The notes under the pieces were generated by a model, which was given only the letters and a program-made list of their open reading frames with translations, was not told the DNA's origin and made no database searches. From Streptomyces sp. DH37 (GTDB lineage Bacteria > Actinomycetota > Actinomycetes > Streptomycetales > Streptomycetaceae), in the NCBI RefSeq assembly GCF_029813835.1, contig NZ_JARVKV010000040.1, forward strand, positions 1 to 58,047: a stretch of 58,047 nt of DNA, written 5' to 3'. A program made the position numbers and the translations under genes. Every line of letters starts with the position of its first letter. Position 1 is the first letter of the stretch. Shown one piece after another: positions 50,421 to 58,047 of the stretch.

Positions 50421-51290
50421 GTGAACGACGACGTGGAGCCCGGGTACGTACGGGTCCGGCTGGACCTGTCGTACGACGGCAGGGACTTCTCCGGCTGGGC
50501 GCGGCAGCGCGGGCGGCGCACCGTGCAGGGCGAGCTGGAGGACGCGCTGCGGGTGGTGACCCGCTCGGAGGAGACCTTCGAGCTGACGGTCGCCGGCCGC
50601 ACCGACGCGGGCGTCCACGCCCGCGGCCAGGTGGCGCACGTCGACCTGCCCGAGCGGCTGTGGGCCGAGCACCGGGAGAGGCTGCTGCGCCGGCTGGCCG
50701 GGCGGCTGCCGCACGACGTGCGGGTCCACCGGATCGGCGAGGCCCCGCCGCACTTCAACGCCCGGTTCTCGGCGGTCTGGCGCCGCTACGCCTACCGGGT
50801 CTGCGACCACCCGGGCGGTGTGGACCCGCTCCAGCGCGGCCACGTGCTGTGGCACGACTGGCCGCTGGACGTGGACGCCATGAACGCCGCGGCCGAGCGG
50901 CTGCTGGGGGAGCACGACTTCGCGGCGTACTGCAAGCGGCGCGACGGCGCGACGACCATACGGACGCTGAGGGAGCTGGACTGGCGGCGGCGCCCCGACG
51001 GCATCGTGGAGGCGCGGGTGGTCGCCGACGCCTTCTGCCACAACATGGTGCGCTCGCTGGTGGGCGCGCTGCTCTTCGTCGGCGACGGCCACCGGCCGCC
51101 GTCCTGGCCGGGCCGGGTGCTGGCGGCCGGGGTGCGGGACTCGGCGGTGCACGTGGTGCGGCCGCACGGGCTCACCCTGGAGGAGGTCGGCTATCCGGCC
51201 GACGAACTGCTGGCCGCGCGTAACGCCGAGGCGCGCAACCGGCGCACGCTCCCCGGCGCCGATGCGGTGGCCGGAGCGGGATGCTGCTGA
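50421..51290 (+). CDS. truA: tRNA pseudouridine(38-40) synthase
   Basis: TruA isomerises uridines 38-40 in the tRNA anticodon arm. The 289-residue protein starts with GTG after TGAGAGGATCAC. It has the catalytic aspartate D62 in VAGRTDAGVHARGQ and the conserved FNARFSAVWRRYAYRV, plus FCHNMVRSLVGALLFVG. A position after rplQ is common in bacteria. The C-terminal 25 residues are not conserved family sequence. Confidence 0.96.
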   Translation: MNDDVEPGYVRVRLDLSYDGRDFSGWARQRGRRTVQGELEDALRVVTRSEETFELTVAGRTDAGVHARGQVAHVDLPERLWAEHRERLLRRLAGRLPHDVRVHRIGEAPPHFNARFSAVWRRYAYRVCDHPGGVDPLQRGHVLWHDWPLDVDAMNAAAERLLGEHDFAAYCKRRDGATTIRTLRELDWRRRPDGIVEARVVADAFCHNMVRSLVGALLFVGDGHRPPSWPGRVLAAGVRDSAVHVVRPHGLTLEEVGYPADELLAARNAEARNRRTLPGADAVAGAGCC

Positions 51291-51376
51291 CGGATTGGCC
51301 GGTTCGGGTGCGCAACCACCGCCGCCGCTCGGTCGTCCAGTAGTCGGGCCCGCGCCGTGCGGGCCCGTCGACCACG

Positions 51377-52324
51377 ATGACCATGATGACGGAGCATCCA
51401 TTGAGACTTCGAACGAGGGGGACCCGCGGGGCGGGCGTGGTGGTGGCGGCCGCCGGGGCCGTGCTCGTCGCGGGCCCGCTGGCGGCGCCCGCCCAGGCGG
51501 CCGGGGGACCGTCCGGGATAGCCGCCAAGGGTGCCTTCCTGCTGGACAGCGGTCCCAACAAGACCCTGTGGAGCAAGGGCGCCGACACCCGGCGCGAGAT
51601 GGCCAGCACCACCAAGATCATGGCCGCGGCGGTCGTGGTGACCACCAAGGGCGTCGACCTGGACCGCAAGGTCACGGTCAAGAAGGCCTACCGCGACTAC
51701 GTGACCAGGTACGGGGCCAGCACCGCGGACCTGAAGACGGGCGACAAGCTCACGGTGCGCCAGCTGCTGTACGGGATGATGCTGCCCTCCGGCTGCGACG
51801 CGGCGTACGCGCTGGCGGACACCTTCGGCAGCGGGAGCACGACGGCCGCCCGCACCACGTCGTTCATCTCCAAGATGAACAAGAAGGCCGCCGACCTGGG
51901 GATGAAGAACACGAAGTTCGACTCCTTCGACGGCATCTCCAAGAGCGGCAAGAACTACTCGACCCCCCGCGACATGGCGAAGCTGGCGCGGCACGCGCTG
52001 GCGAACTCCACGTTCAAGACGGTGGTCAAGGCGACCAAGACCGTCCAGAAGGCGACCAACGGGCGCACGTACACCTGGTACAACACCAACAAGCTGCTCG
52101 GTTCGTACAAGGGCGTGATCGGCATCAAGACCGGCACGGGCTCCAAGGCCGGCCCCTGCCTGGTCTTCGCGGCGACGCGCGACAAGCGCACGGTCGTCGG
52201 GGTGATCCTCAACAGCTCCGACCGCTACCGGGACGCGACGAAGATGCTCGACTGGTCCTTCAAGCAGAAGACGGCCACCCAGGTGACCCTGCGCACGCTC
52301 CCGGCGGGAGCACAGCGGGACTGA
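51377..52324 (+). CDS. D-alanyl-D-alanine carboxypeptidase (S11, PBP5-like)
   Basis: A secreted or membrane-anchored peptidoglycan enzyme that trims the terminal D-Ala from stem pentapeptides. The 315-residue protein has a signal peptide (GAGVVVAAAGAVLVAGPLAAPAQA). The three penicillin-binding motifs are STTK (77-80, nucleophile Ser77), SGC (138-140, replacing SxN as in many S11 enzymes) and KTG (251-253). There is no obvious C-terminal membrane anchor. A nearby in-frame ATG at 51386 is possible. A strong terminator follows 5 bases after its stop. Confidence 0.92.
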   Translation: MTMMTEHPLRLRTRGTRGAGVVVAAAGAVLVAGPLAAPAQAAGGPSGIAAKGAFLLDSGPNKTLWSKGADTRREMASTTKIMAAAVVVTTKGVDLDRKVTVKKAYRDYVTRYGASTADLKTGDKLTVRQLLYGMMLPSGCDAAYALADTFGSGSTTAARTTSFISKMNKKAADLGMKNTKFDSFDGISKSGKNYSTPRDMAKLARHALANSTFKTVVKATKTVQKATNGRTYTWYNTNKLLGSYKGVIGIKTGTGSKAGPCLVFAATRDKRTVVGVILNSSDRYRDATKMLDWSFKQKTATQVTLRTLPAGAQRD

Positions 52325-52329
52325 CGTCC

Positions 52330-52370
52330 CGCGCGGCCCCGGACCGGATCGCCCGGTCCGGGGCCGCGCG
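52330..52370. terminator. Bidirectional terminator after the carboxypeptidase gene
   Basis: Positions 52330-52347 pair perfectly over 18 bp with 52353-52370 around a 5-base loop. It lies between the convergent carboxypeptidase and membrane-protein genes and can serve both. Confidence 0.8.
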
Positions 52371-52415
52371 TACGGGGCCGGGCCGGTACAGGTCCGCGCA
52401 CGTACGCCGCCCGGG

Positions 52416-53282
52416 TCAGCCGGTGACGGAGGCCGCCGCCTGGTCCTGGCCGCGCTTGAGGATGCGGGCGAAGGCGAAGTCGGCGGTGTCGCGGCCGGCC
52501 CGGCGGGCGGCCTCCTTGGCGGACTCGGAGACCGTGACGCTCCTGCCGTCGGTGTAGCCGGAGATGGTGAAGTACGCGTAGCGGCCCAGCGCGTTGGCGG
52601 AGCTGACGCAGATCACGCCGCCCCGGCAGAAGGTGGGGACGCCCGCGCCGGGCAGTGAGGCGACGTTGGGCCGGGCCTGCTCCTTGGCCTTCCGCGCGGC
52701 CTCGTCGCTGTCGAAGACCGCGACGCCCACGGTGACCGCCAGCCCGTCGCGCACGTACGTCGCCCGGATCAGCTCGCGGCAGCCGTTGCCCGCCAGCACC
52801 GGGCCGAGGGCGCCCTGGGTGCCGGACGCGCAGCTCCTGGTGGAGGCGGTGGCGCCCTTGTCGTAGGCGCGGCCGTTGGCCTTCATCGAGGGGCCGGGGA
52901 AGAGCGTGTCCGCGCTGAGCGGGGCCTTGTCCCTCCCCGCGTCGGAGAGGAAGTCGCGCGGGTCGGGCGGCGGGGGCGGGGGCTCGGAGGAGAAGGTCGG
53001 CTCCGGCTGCTCCGGGCCGGGCGGCAGCGTCTCGGCGGACGGGAGCGGACGCGGCGACGGACCGGCGGACGCCCCGGCGCCGGACCCGCCCTCGCTGACG
53101 ACGGCGGTCGCGACGATCGCGGCGACGGCGGCCGTGGCCACCGCCCCGCCGCCGGCCACCAGCCAGCGGCGGCGCCGGGCACGGGCTCGCTCGGACCGCT
53201 CGGCGAGCGCCGCCCAGTCCGGCGTGGACGGTTCGGATGGTCCTCCCGGGCCCCAGCCCGGTCCCCCCTGCCCAAAGCTCAT
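52416..53282 (-). CDS. Single-span membrane protein with cysteine-rich outer domain
   Basis: A 288-residue protein I cannot assign to a named family. It has a short cytoplasmic N-terminus with a basic cluster (ERARARRRRW), one transmembrane helix near residues 40-62, and a Pro-rich linker (about 75-115). The outer domain has four cysteines (STRSCASG, GNGCREL, TFCRGGVICVS) that could form two disulfides, with strands such as LAVTVGVAVFDSDEAARKAKEQ (split). It is divergent from the ABC-F gene, 53 bases apart, so they share a promoter region. Confidence 0.75.
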   Translation of the reverse strand: MSFGQGGPGWGPGGPSEPSTPDWAALAERSERARARRRRWLVAGGGAVATAAVAAIVATAVVSEGGSGAGASAGPSPRPLPSAETLPPGPEQPEPTFSSEPPPPPPDPRDFLSDAGRDKAPLSADTLFPGPSMKANGRAYDKGATASTRSCASGTQGALGPVLAGNGCRELIRATYVRDGLAVTVGVAVFDSDEAARKAKEQARPNVASLPGAGVPTFCRGGVICVSSANALGRYAYFTISGYTDGRSVTVSESAKEAARRAGRDTADFAFARILKRGQDQAAASVTG

Positions 53283-53335
53283 GGGCGCATCTTATTCGCT
53301 TGCCACGGGGCCGCGGCCCCGGTCAGAGTCGGGGC

Positions 53336-54955
53336 ATGGGACACGTCGAGGCCGCGCATCTGGAGTACTACCTGCCCGACGGGAGGGTGCTCCTCGGCGA
53401 CGTCTCGTTCCGGGTGGGGGAGGGCTCGGTGGTGGCCCTGGTGGGCGCCAACGGAGCCGGGAAGACGACGCTGCTGCGGCTGATCGCCGGCGAGCTGAAA
53501 CCGCACGGCGGCACGGTGACGGTCGGCGGCGGGCTCGGGGTGATGCCGCAGTTCGTGGGCTCGGTGCGCGACGAGCGGACGGTCCGCGACCTGCTGGTCT
53601 CGGTGGCCCGGCCACGCCTGCGCCAGGCCGCGGAGGCCGTGGACGCCGCCGAGCTGGCGGTCATGGAGGTCGACGACGAGGCGGCGCAGATGGCGTACGC
53701 GCAGGCCCTGGCCGACTGGGCCGAGGCCGGGGGCTACGAGGCCGAGACCGCCTGGGACGTGTGCACCACGGCCGCGCTGGGCGTGCCGTACGACAAGGCG
53801 CAGTGGCGGCAGGTGCGCACCCTGTCGGGCGGCGAGCAGAAGCGGCTGGTGCTGGAGGCGCTGCTGCGCGGCCCGGACGAGGTGCTGCTGCTGGACGAGC
53901 CGGACAACTACCTCGACGTCCCCGGCAAGCGCTGGCTGGAGGAGAGGCTGGGCGAGACCCGCAAGACGGTGCTGTTCGTCTCCCACGACCGGGAGCTGCT
54001 GGCGCGGGCGGCGGAGAAGATCGTCAGCGTGGAGCCGGGGCCGGCCGGGTCGGACGTGTGGGTGCACGGCGGCGGCTTCGCCACGTACCACCAGGCGCGC
54101 AGGGAGCGCTTCGCCCGCTTCGAGGAGCTGCGGCGGCGCTGGGACGAGCAGCACGCGCAGCTCAAGCGGCTGGTGAACACCCTCAAGCAGAAGGCTGCCT
54201 ACAACGACGGCCTGGCCTCCCGGCTCCAGGCGGCCCGCACCCGGCTGCGGAAGTTCGAGGAGGCGGGCCCGCCGCAGGAGCCGCCGCGCGAGCAGGACAT
54301 CCGGATGCGGCTGCGCGGCGGGCGCACCGGGGTGCGGGCGGTCACCTGCTCCGGACTGGAGCTGACCGGGCTGATGAAGCCGTTCGACCTGGAGGTCTTC
54401 TACGGGGAGCGGGTCGCGGTGCTCGGCTCCAACGGCTCGGGCAAGTCGCACTTCCTGCGGCTGCTGGCCGGCGGGGACGTGGCGCACACGGGGCAGTGGA
54501 AGCTGGGCGCGCGGGTCGTGCCGGGCCACTTCGCGCAGACCCACGCCCATCCCGAGCTGGAGGGGCGCACCCTGCTGGACGTCCTGTGGACCGAGCACGC
54601 CCGGGACCGGGGCGCGGCGATGTCCGTGCTGCGCCGGTACGAGCTGGACCGCCAGGCCGAACAGCCCTTCGGAAGGCTCTCGGGCGGCCAGCAGGCCCGC
54701 TTCCAGATCCTGCTGCTGGAGCTGGCCGGATCCACGGCGCTGCTGCTGGACGAGCCGACCGACAACCTGGACCTGGAGAGCGCCGAGGCACTCCAGCAGG
54801 GCCTGGAGGCGTACGAGGGGACGGTGCTGGCGGTGACGCACGACCGCTGGTTCGCCCGCTCCTTCGACCGCTTCCTGGTCTTCGGCGCGGACGGGCGGGT
54901 GCGGGAGGCGCCGGAGCCGGTCTGGGACGAGGGACGGGTGGCGAGGGCGCGCTGA
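53336..54955 (+). CDS. ABC-F family ATPase (ribosome-associated type)
   Basis: A 539-residue soluble protein with two ABC cassettes and no membrane segment. The first has Walker A GANGAGKTT, signature LSGGEQKR and Walker B LLLDEPDNYLD. The second has GSNGSGKSH, LSGGQQARF and LLLDEPTDNLDLE. The linker is a basic helical region (YHQARRERFARFEELRRRW). ABC-F proteins bind the ribosomal E site and either gate translation (EttA-like) or protect against ribosome-targeting antibiotics. Which applies here is not decidable from sequence. Start ATG 53336 was chosen because the upstream frame is inside the divergent gene. Confidence 0.9.
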   Translation: MGHVEAAHLEYYLPDGRVLLGDVSFRVGEGSVVALVGANGAGKTTLLRLIAGELKPHGGTVTVGGGLGVMPQFVGSVRDERTVRDLLVSVARPRLRQAAEAVDAAELAVMEVDDEAAQMAYAQALADWAEAGGYEAETAWDVCTTAALGVPYDKAQWRQVRTLSGGEQKRLVLEALLRGPDEVLLLDEPDNYLDVPGKRWLEERLGETRKTVLFVSHDRELLARAAEKIVSVEPGPAGSDVWVHGGGFATYHQARRERFARFEELRRRWDEQHAQLKRLVNTLKQKAAYNDGLASRLQAARTRLRKFEEAGPPQEPPREQDIRMRLRGGRTGVRAVTCSGLELTGLMKPFDLEVFYGERVAVLGSNGSGKSHFLRLLAGGDVAHTGQWKLGARVVPGHFAQTHAHPELEGRTLLDVLWTEHARDRGAAMSVLRRYELDRQAEQPFGRLSGGQQARFQILLLELAGSTALLLDEPTDNLDLESAEALQQGLEAYEGTVLAVTHDRWFARSFDRFLVFGADGRVREAPEPVWDEGRVARAR

Positions 54956-55346
54956 CGCGCCCGCCCGTCCGCCCGCCTGCGTGCGGATCCGGCGGGCTCC
55001 CGGTCCGGCGCCGAAGGCGCCGAAGCGGCCGGTCGGAGCCGGTGCGGGGGCGGTGCGTGGGCGGGGCGGGGACGGCGCGGAGGACGGTGCGAGGACGGTG
55101 TCCGGCCGGCCGCGGCGCACCCGCCGCGAGGGGGCGTTTTGACCCGTGTGGAGGAGGGCCGGTATCCTGCTGGTTCGTTGTGCGTATTGGCTTGCTCGTT
55201 CTCACGTGAGAGGCCGTTACGCCTGGTCCACCAGGACGATGACCAGCGACCCGCATCGGCTTGCGTCACCGACGCGCGGTCAAGGCTGTCGTGATCTCCG
55301 GTGACCTTGTCAGGAAACACTCACTGAAGAAGCGAAGGCTACGACC
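54956..55346 (+). promoter_or_regulatory. rplM promoter and leader
   Basis: The 391-base gap has no gene. A GCGGCG/CGCCGC hairpin near 55112-55127 may end the ABC-F transcript. TTGACC (55139-55144) and TATCCT (55163-55168), 18 bases apart, form a good promoter with a start near 55175. The leader of about 170 bases carries a perfect TCTCACGTGAGA palindrome (55200-55211) and a CCTGG/CCAGG hairpin (55222-55235). L13 leaders are known in some bacteria; identity here is untested. Confidence 0.6.
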
Positions 55347-55790
55347 GTGCGTACGTACAGCCCCAAGCCCGGCGACGTCCAGCGTCAGTGGCACGTCATC
55401 GACGCCACCGACGTCGTCCTGGGCCGTCTGGCCTCCCAGGCCGCCACCCTTCTGAGGGGCAAGCACAAGCCGGTGTACGCGCCGCACGTTGACGCTGGTG
55501 ACTTCGTCATCATCATCAACGCCGACAAGGTGCACCTCTCCGGCAACAAGCGGACCCAGAAGCTGGCCTACCGCCACTCCGGCTACCCGGGTGGTCTGCG
55601 GTCCGTCCGCTACGACGACCTGCTGAAGAACAACCCGGAGAAGGCCGTGGAGAAGGCCATCAAGGGCATGCTCCCGAAGAACTCCCTGGGCCGTCAGATG
55701 CTCTCGAAGCTGAAGGTCTACGCGGGCGAGAACCACCCGCACGCGGCCCAGCAGCCGGTCCCGTTCGAGATCACCCAGGTCGCGCAGTAG
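55347..55790 (+). CDS. rplM: 50S ribosomal protein L13
   Basis: An early 50S assembly protein. The 147-residue protein starts at GTG (VRTYSPKPGDVQRQWHVIDA, first residue read as Met) and contains VVLGRLASQAATLLRGKHKP and GMLPKNSLGRQMLSKLKVYAGE. rpsI follows 39 bases later in the usual two-gene operon. Confidence 0.98.
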   Translation: MRTYSPKPGDVQRQWHVIDATDVVLGRLASQAATLLRGKHKPVYAPHVDAGDFVIIINADKVHLSGNKRTQKLAYRHSGYPGGLRSVRYDDLLKNNPEKAVEKAIKGMLPKNSLGRQMLSKLKVYAGENHPHAAQQPVPFEITQVAQ

Positions 55791-55829
55791 TCCGGCCACC
55801 ACCAAGACTGAAGAGAGCTGAGGAGAACC

Positions 55830-56333
55830 GTGGCCGAGACCACCGCCGAGACCCCGATCGAAGAGGTCGAGCAGTACACCACCGAGACCCCCGAGGGCGT
55901 CGAGGAGTACACCACCGAGTCCCTCGCGTCCCGTTTCGGTGAGCCCCAGCCGGGCGCCGGCACCGGACGCCGCAAGAACGCCATCGCCCGCGTGCGCATC
56001 GTGCCGGGCAGCGGCCAGTGGAAGATCAACGGCCGCACCCTCGAGGCCTACTTCCCGAACAAGGTGCACCAGCAGGAAGTCAACGAGCCGTTCAAGGTTC
56101 TGGAGCTGGACAACCGCTACGACGTCATCGCCCGCATCAGCGGCGGCGGCGTCTCCGGCCAGGCCGGTGCGCTGCGCCTGGGCGTGGCCCGCGCCCTGAA
56201 CGAGGCGGACGCGGACAACAACCGCGGCCCGCTGAAGAAGGCCGGCTTCCTGACCCGTGACGCCCGCGCCGTCGAGCGCAAGAAGGCCGGTCTGAAGAAG
56301 GCCCGCAAGGGCACCCAGTACAGCAAGCGTTGA
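55830..56333 (+). CDS. rpsI: 30S ribosomal protein S9
   Basis: S9 reaches the P-site tRNA with its C-terminal tail. The 167-residue protein has an acidic N-terminal extension of about 45 residues (ETPIEEVEQYTTETPEGVEE), common in actinobacteria. The conserved domain follows (GRRKNAIARVRIVPGSGQ, then SGQAGALRLGVARAL) and the end KKARKGTQYSKR, which enters the decoding centre. GTG start after GAGGAGAACC. Confidence 0.98.
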   Translation: MAETTAETPIEEVEQYTTETPEGVEEYTTESLASRFGEPQPGAGTGRRKNAIARVRIVPGSGQWKINGRTLEAYFPNKVHQQEVNEPFKVLELDNRYDVIARISGGGVSGQAGALRLGVARALNEADADNNRGPLKKAGFLTRDARAVERKKAGLKKARKGTQYSKR

Positions 56334-56378
56334 TCGACGCTTCGCCACTGCTGGTCGGAATCCCTGGAATCCGCTGAT

Positions 56379-56418
56379 GAGCGCCCCGACAGCACCGTCA
56401 CGGTGCGTCGGGGCGCTC
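56379..56418 (+). terminator. rplM-rpsI terminator
   Basis: GAGCGCCCCGAC (56379-56390) pairs with GTCGGGGCGCTC (56407-56418), and an inner GCACC/GGTGC stem tops it with one bulged A. It lies 46 bases after rpsI and is followed by GTCTTC. Confidence 0.75.
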
Positions 56419-56580
56419 GTCTTCGGGCCGGTGATCGCCTCCGGGCCGGCGCGTCCGGTGGGGCGACCGTCGGCATGCCGGGCGTGCGGCCGTGCCGTAT
56501 CCGCCGCCAAGGGGCGTATATCTGGATGAACCGGGCCTTCGGCATGCCCGGATCTCTGCTTTGAACTCGGAGGAACCACG

Positions 56581-57939
56581 GTGGGACGACTCTTCGGTAC
56601 GGACGGTGTGCGCGGGGTCGCCAACGCCGACCTGACCGCCGAAATGGCGCTCGGTCTGTCGGTCGCGGCGGCTCACGTGCTCGCCGAGGCGGGTACGTTC
56701 AAGGGCCATCGCCCGGTGGCGGTGGTCGGACGTGATCCGCGCGCGTCCGGGGAGTTCCTGGAGGCCGCCGTGGTGGCCGGGCTGGCCAGCGCGGGCGTGG
56801 ACGTGCTGCGGGTGGGCGTGCTGCCGACCCCGGCCGTGGCGTACCTGACCGGCGCGCTCGGCGCCGACCTGGGCGTGATGCTCTCGGCCAGCCACAACCC
56901 CATGCCCGACAACGGGATCAAGTTCTTCGCCCGCGGCGGCCACAAGCTCGCCGACGAGCTGGAGGACCGCATCGAGCAGGTGTACCACGAGCACGCCTCC
57001 GGCGAGCCCTGGGACCGGCCGACGGGCGCGGGCGTGGGACGCGTGAAGGGGTACCACGAGGGCTTCGACAAGTACGTCGCCCACCTCGTCGGCGTCCTGC
57101 CCAACCGGCTCGACGGGCTCAAGGTCGTCATCGACGGCGCGCACGGCGCGGCGGCGCGGGTCTCCCCGGAGGCGTTCGCGCGGGCGGGCGCCGAGGTGGT
57201 CACCATCGCCACCGAGCCCGACGGGCTCAACATCAACGACGGCTGCGGCTCCACCCACCTGGAGGGCCTGCGCGCGGCCGTCGTCGAGCACGGCGCCGAC
57301 CTGGGCGTGGCGCACGACGGCGACGCCGACCGCTGCCTGGCCGTGGACGGCAACGGCGACGAGGTCGACGGCGACCAGATCCTCAGCGTCCTGGCCCTGG
57401 GGATGAAGGAGGCCGGGACGCTGCGCGGGAACACCGTGGTGGCCACCGTGATGTCCAACCTCGGCTTCAAGCTCGCCATGGAGCGCGAGGGCGTCGAGCT
57501 GCTCCAGACGGCCGTCGGGGACCGGTACGTGCTGGAGGAGATGAAGCGCGGCGGATACTCGCTGGGCGGCGAGCAGTCCGGGCACGTGATCGTCCTGGAC
57601 CACGCCACCACCGGCGACGGCACCCTGACCGGTCTGATGCTGGCCGCGCGGGTGGCCGCCACCGGCCGTCCCCTGGCGGAGCTGGCGGGCGTCATGGAGC
57701 GCCTGCCGCAGGTGCTGATCAACGTGCGGGACGTGGACAAGGGCCGGGTCGGCTCCTCGGCCCGGGTGGCCGCCGCCGTGGGCGAGGCCGAGCGGGAGCT
57801 GGGCGAGACCGGCCGGGTGCTGCTGCGCCCCTCCGGCACCGAGCCGCTGGTGCGGGTGATGGTCGAGGCCGCCGATCTGGAGCAGGCCCGCGCGGTGGCG
57901 GGGCGGCTGGCGGACGAGGTCAAGTCGGCGCTGGGCTGA
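56581..57939 (+). CDS. glmM: Phosphoglucosamine mutase
   Basis: GlmM converts glucosamine-6-phosphate to glucosamine-1-phosphate for UDP-GlcNAc and peptidoglycan. The 452-residue protein starts at GTG after CTCGGAGGAACCAC. The active phosphoserine S102 is in MLSASHNPMPDNGIKFF, the metal site is DGDADRCLAVD, the sugar-binding loop is GGEQSGHVI, and the phosphate loop is RPSGTEPLVRVMVEA. A position after rpsI is conserved in Streptomyces. Confidence 0.98.
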   Translation: MGRLFGTDGVRGVANADLTAEMALGLSVAAAHVLAEAGTFKGHRPVAVVGRDPRASGEFLEAAVVAGLASAGVDVLRVGVLPTPAVAYLTGALGADLGVMLSASHNPMPDNGIKFFARGGHKLADELEDRIEQVYHEHASGEPWDRPTGAGVGRVKGYHEGFDKYVAHLVGVLPNRLDGLKVVIDGAHGAAARVSPEAFARAGAEVVTIATEPDGLNINDGCGSTHLEGLRAAVVEHGADLGVAHDGDADRCLAVDGNGDEVDGDQILSVLALGMKEAGTLRGNTVVATVMSNLGFKLAMEREGVELLQTAVGDRYVLEEMKRGGYSLGGEQSGHVIVLDHATTGDGTLTGLMLAARVAATGRPLAELAGVMERLPQVLINVRDVDKGRVGSSARVAAAVGEAERELGETGRVLLRPSGTEPLVRVMVEAADLEQARAVAGRLADEVKSALG

Positions 57940-58007
57940 CGTCCGGCGCGGTGCCGCGCCGGTGCACGGCACGGCGGCGGCACGACGGCGACACGACGAC
58001 GGGAGGC

Positions 58008-58030
58008 GGGGGCGGCCGGTGGCCGCCCCC
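58008..58030 (+). terminator. Possible glmM terminator
   Basis: GGGGGCGGCC (58008-58017) pairs with GGCCGCCCCC (58021-58030) around GGT, then the run of C continues to 58036. It lies 69 bases after glmM. No gene is seen after 57939. Confidence 0.5.
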
Positions 58031-58047
58031 CCCCCCTTCCGCCCGGG

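Noticed and set aside
58026..58036. Run of eleven C near the window end as a phase-variable tract
   Set aside because: It lies outside any gene and is better read as one arm of a terminator or an end-of-window sequence feature.

Overview
The window is a very G+C-rich actinobacterial chromosome segment. Gene order, HrdB-like promoters, many GTG/TTG starts and near-identity (from memory) to Streptomyces RpoB, RpoC, RpoA and ribosomal proteins point to Streptomycetaceae. No species can be named from the sequence.

Layout. 1-1700: aspartate-type aminotransferase (minus strand) and tRNA-Trp(CCA). 1686-14744: secE, nusG, rplK, rplA, a lipoprotein, rplJ, rplL, rpoB, rpoC. 14939-15541: DUF1707/DUF4190 membrane protein. 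15654-20435: str operon (rpsL, rpsG, fusA, tuf) with its own promoter and terminator. 20688-32500: a 12-kb accessory block wedged between tuf and rpsJ. It holds a small lipoprotein, a winged-helix/CxxC protein, a RelE/Phd-like pair, a HATPase protein, a PASTA-like lipoprotein, an XRE-DUF397 pair, a DUF4291 protein, a putative immunity protein and a 1573-residue Rhs-repeat polymorphic toxin. 33235-46718: S10, spc and secY-adk-map-infA-rpmJ genes. 46921-50317: alpha operon rpsM, rpsK, rpsD, rpoA, rplQ. 50421-55300: truA, a D,D-carboxypeptidase, a membrane protein and an ABC-F ATPase. 55347-57939: rplM, rpsI, glmM.

Most of the window builds the translation and transcription machinery: 34 ribosomal proteins, three RNA polymerase subunits, EF-G, EF-Tu, IF1, NusG, the SecY/SecE translocon, and N-terminal methionine processing. 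Many S10/spc genes overlap by one base at stop/start, which implies translational coupling. Perfect hairpins separate the transcription units.

The least ordinary parts are four. First, an Rhs toxin / immunity / DUF4291 cassette whose toxin tip is visibly lower in G+C than the Rhs body. Second, a 25-base element, identical but for one base, that forms a hairpin in the leaders of both the str and S10 operons. Third, perfect palindromes in the S10 upstream region. Fourth, rpsD with zinc-type cysteines lying inside the alpha operon, whereas I recall S. coelicolor rpsD being elsewhere. All calls come from reading the sequence and remembered family features; no search was run.
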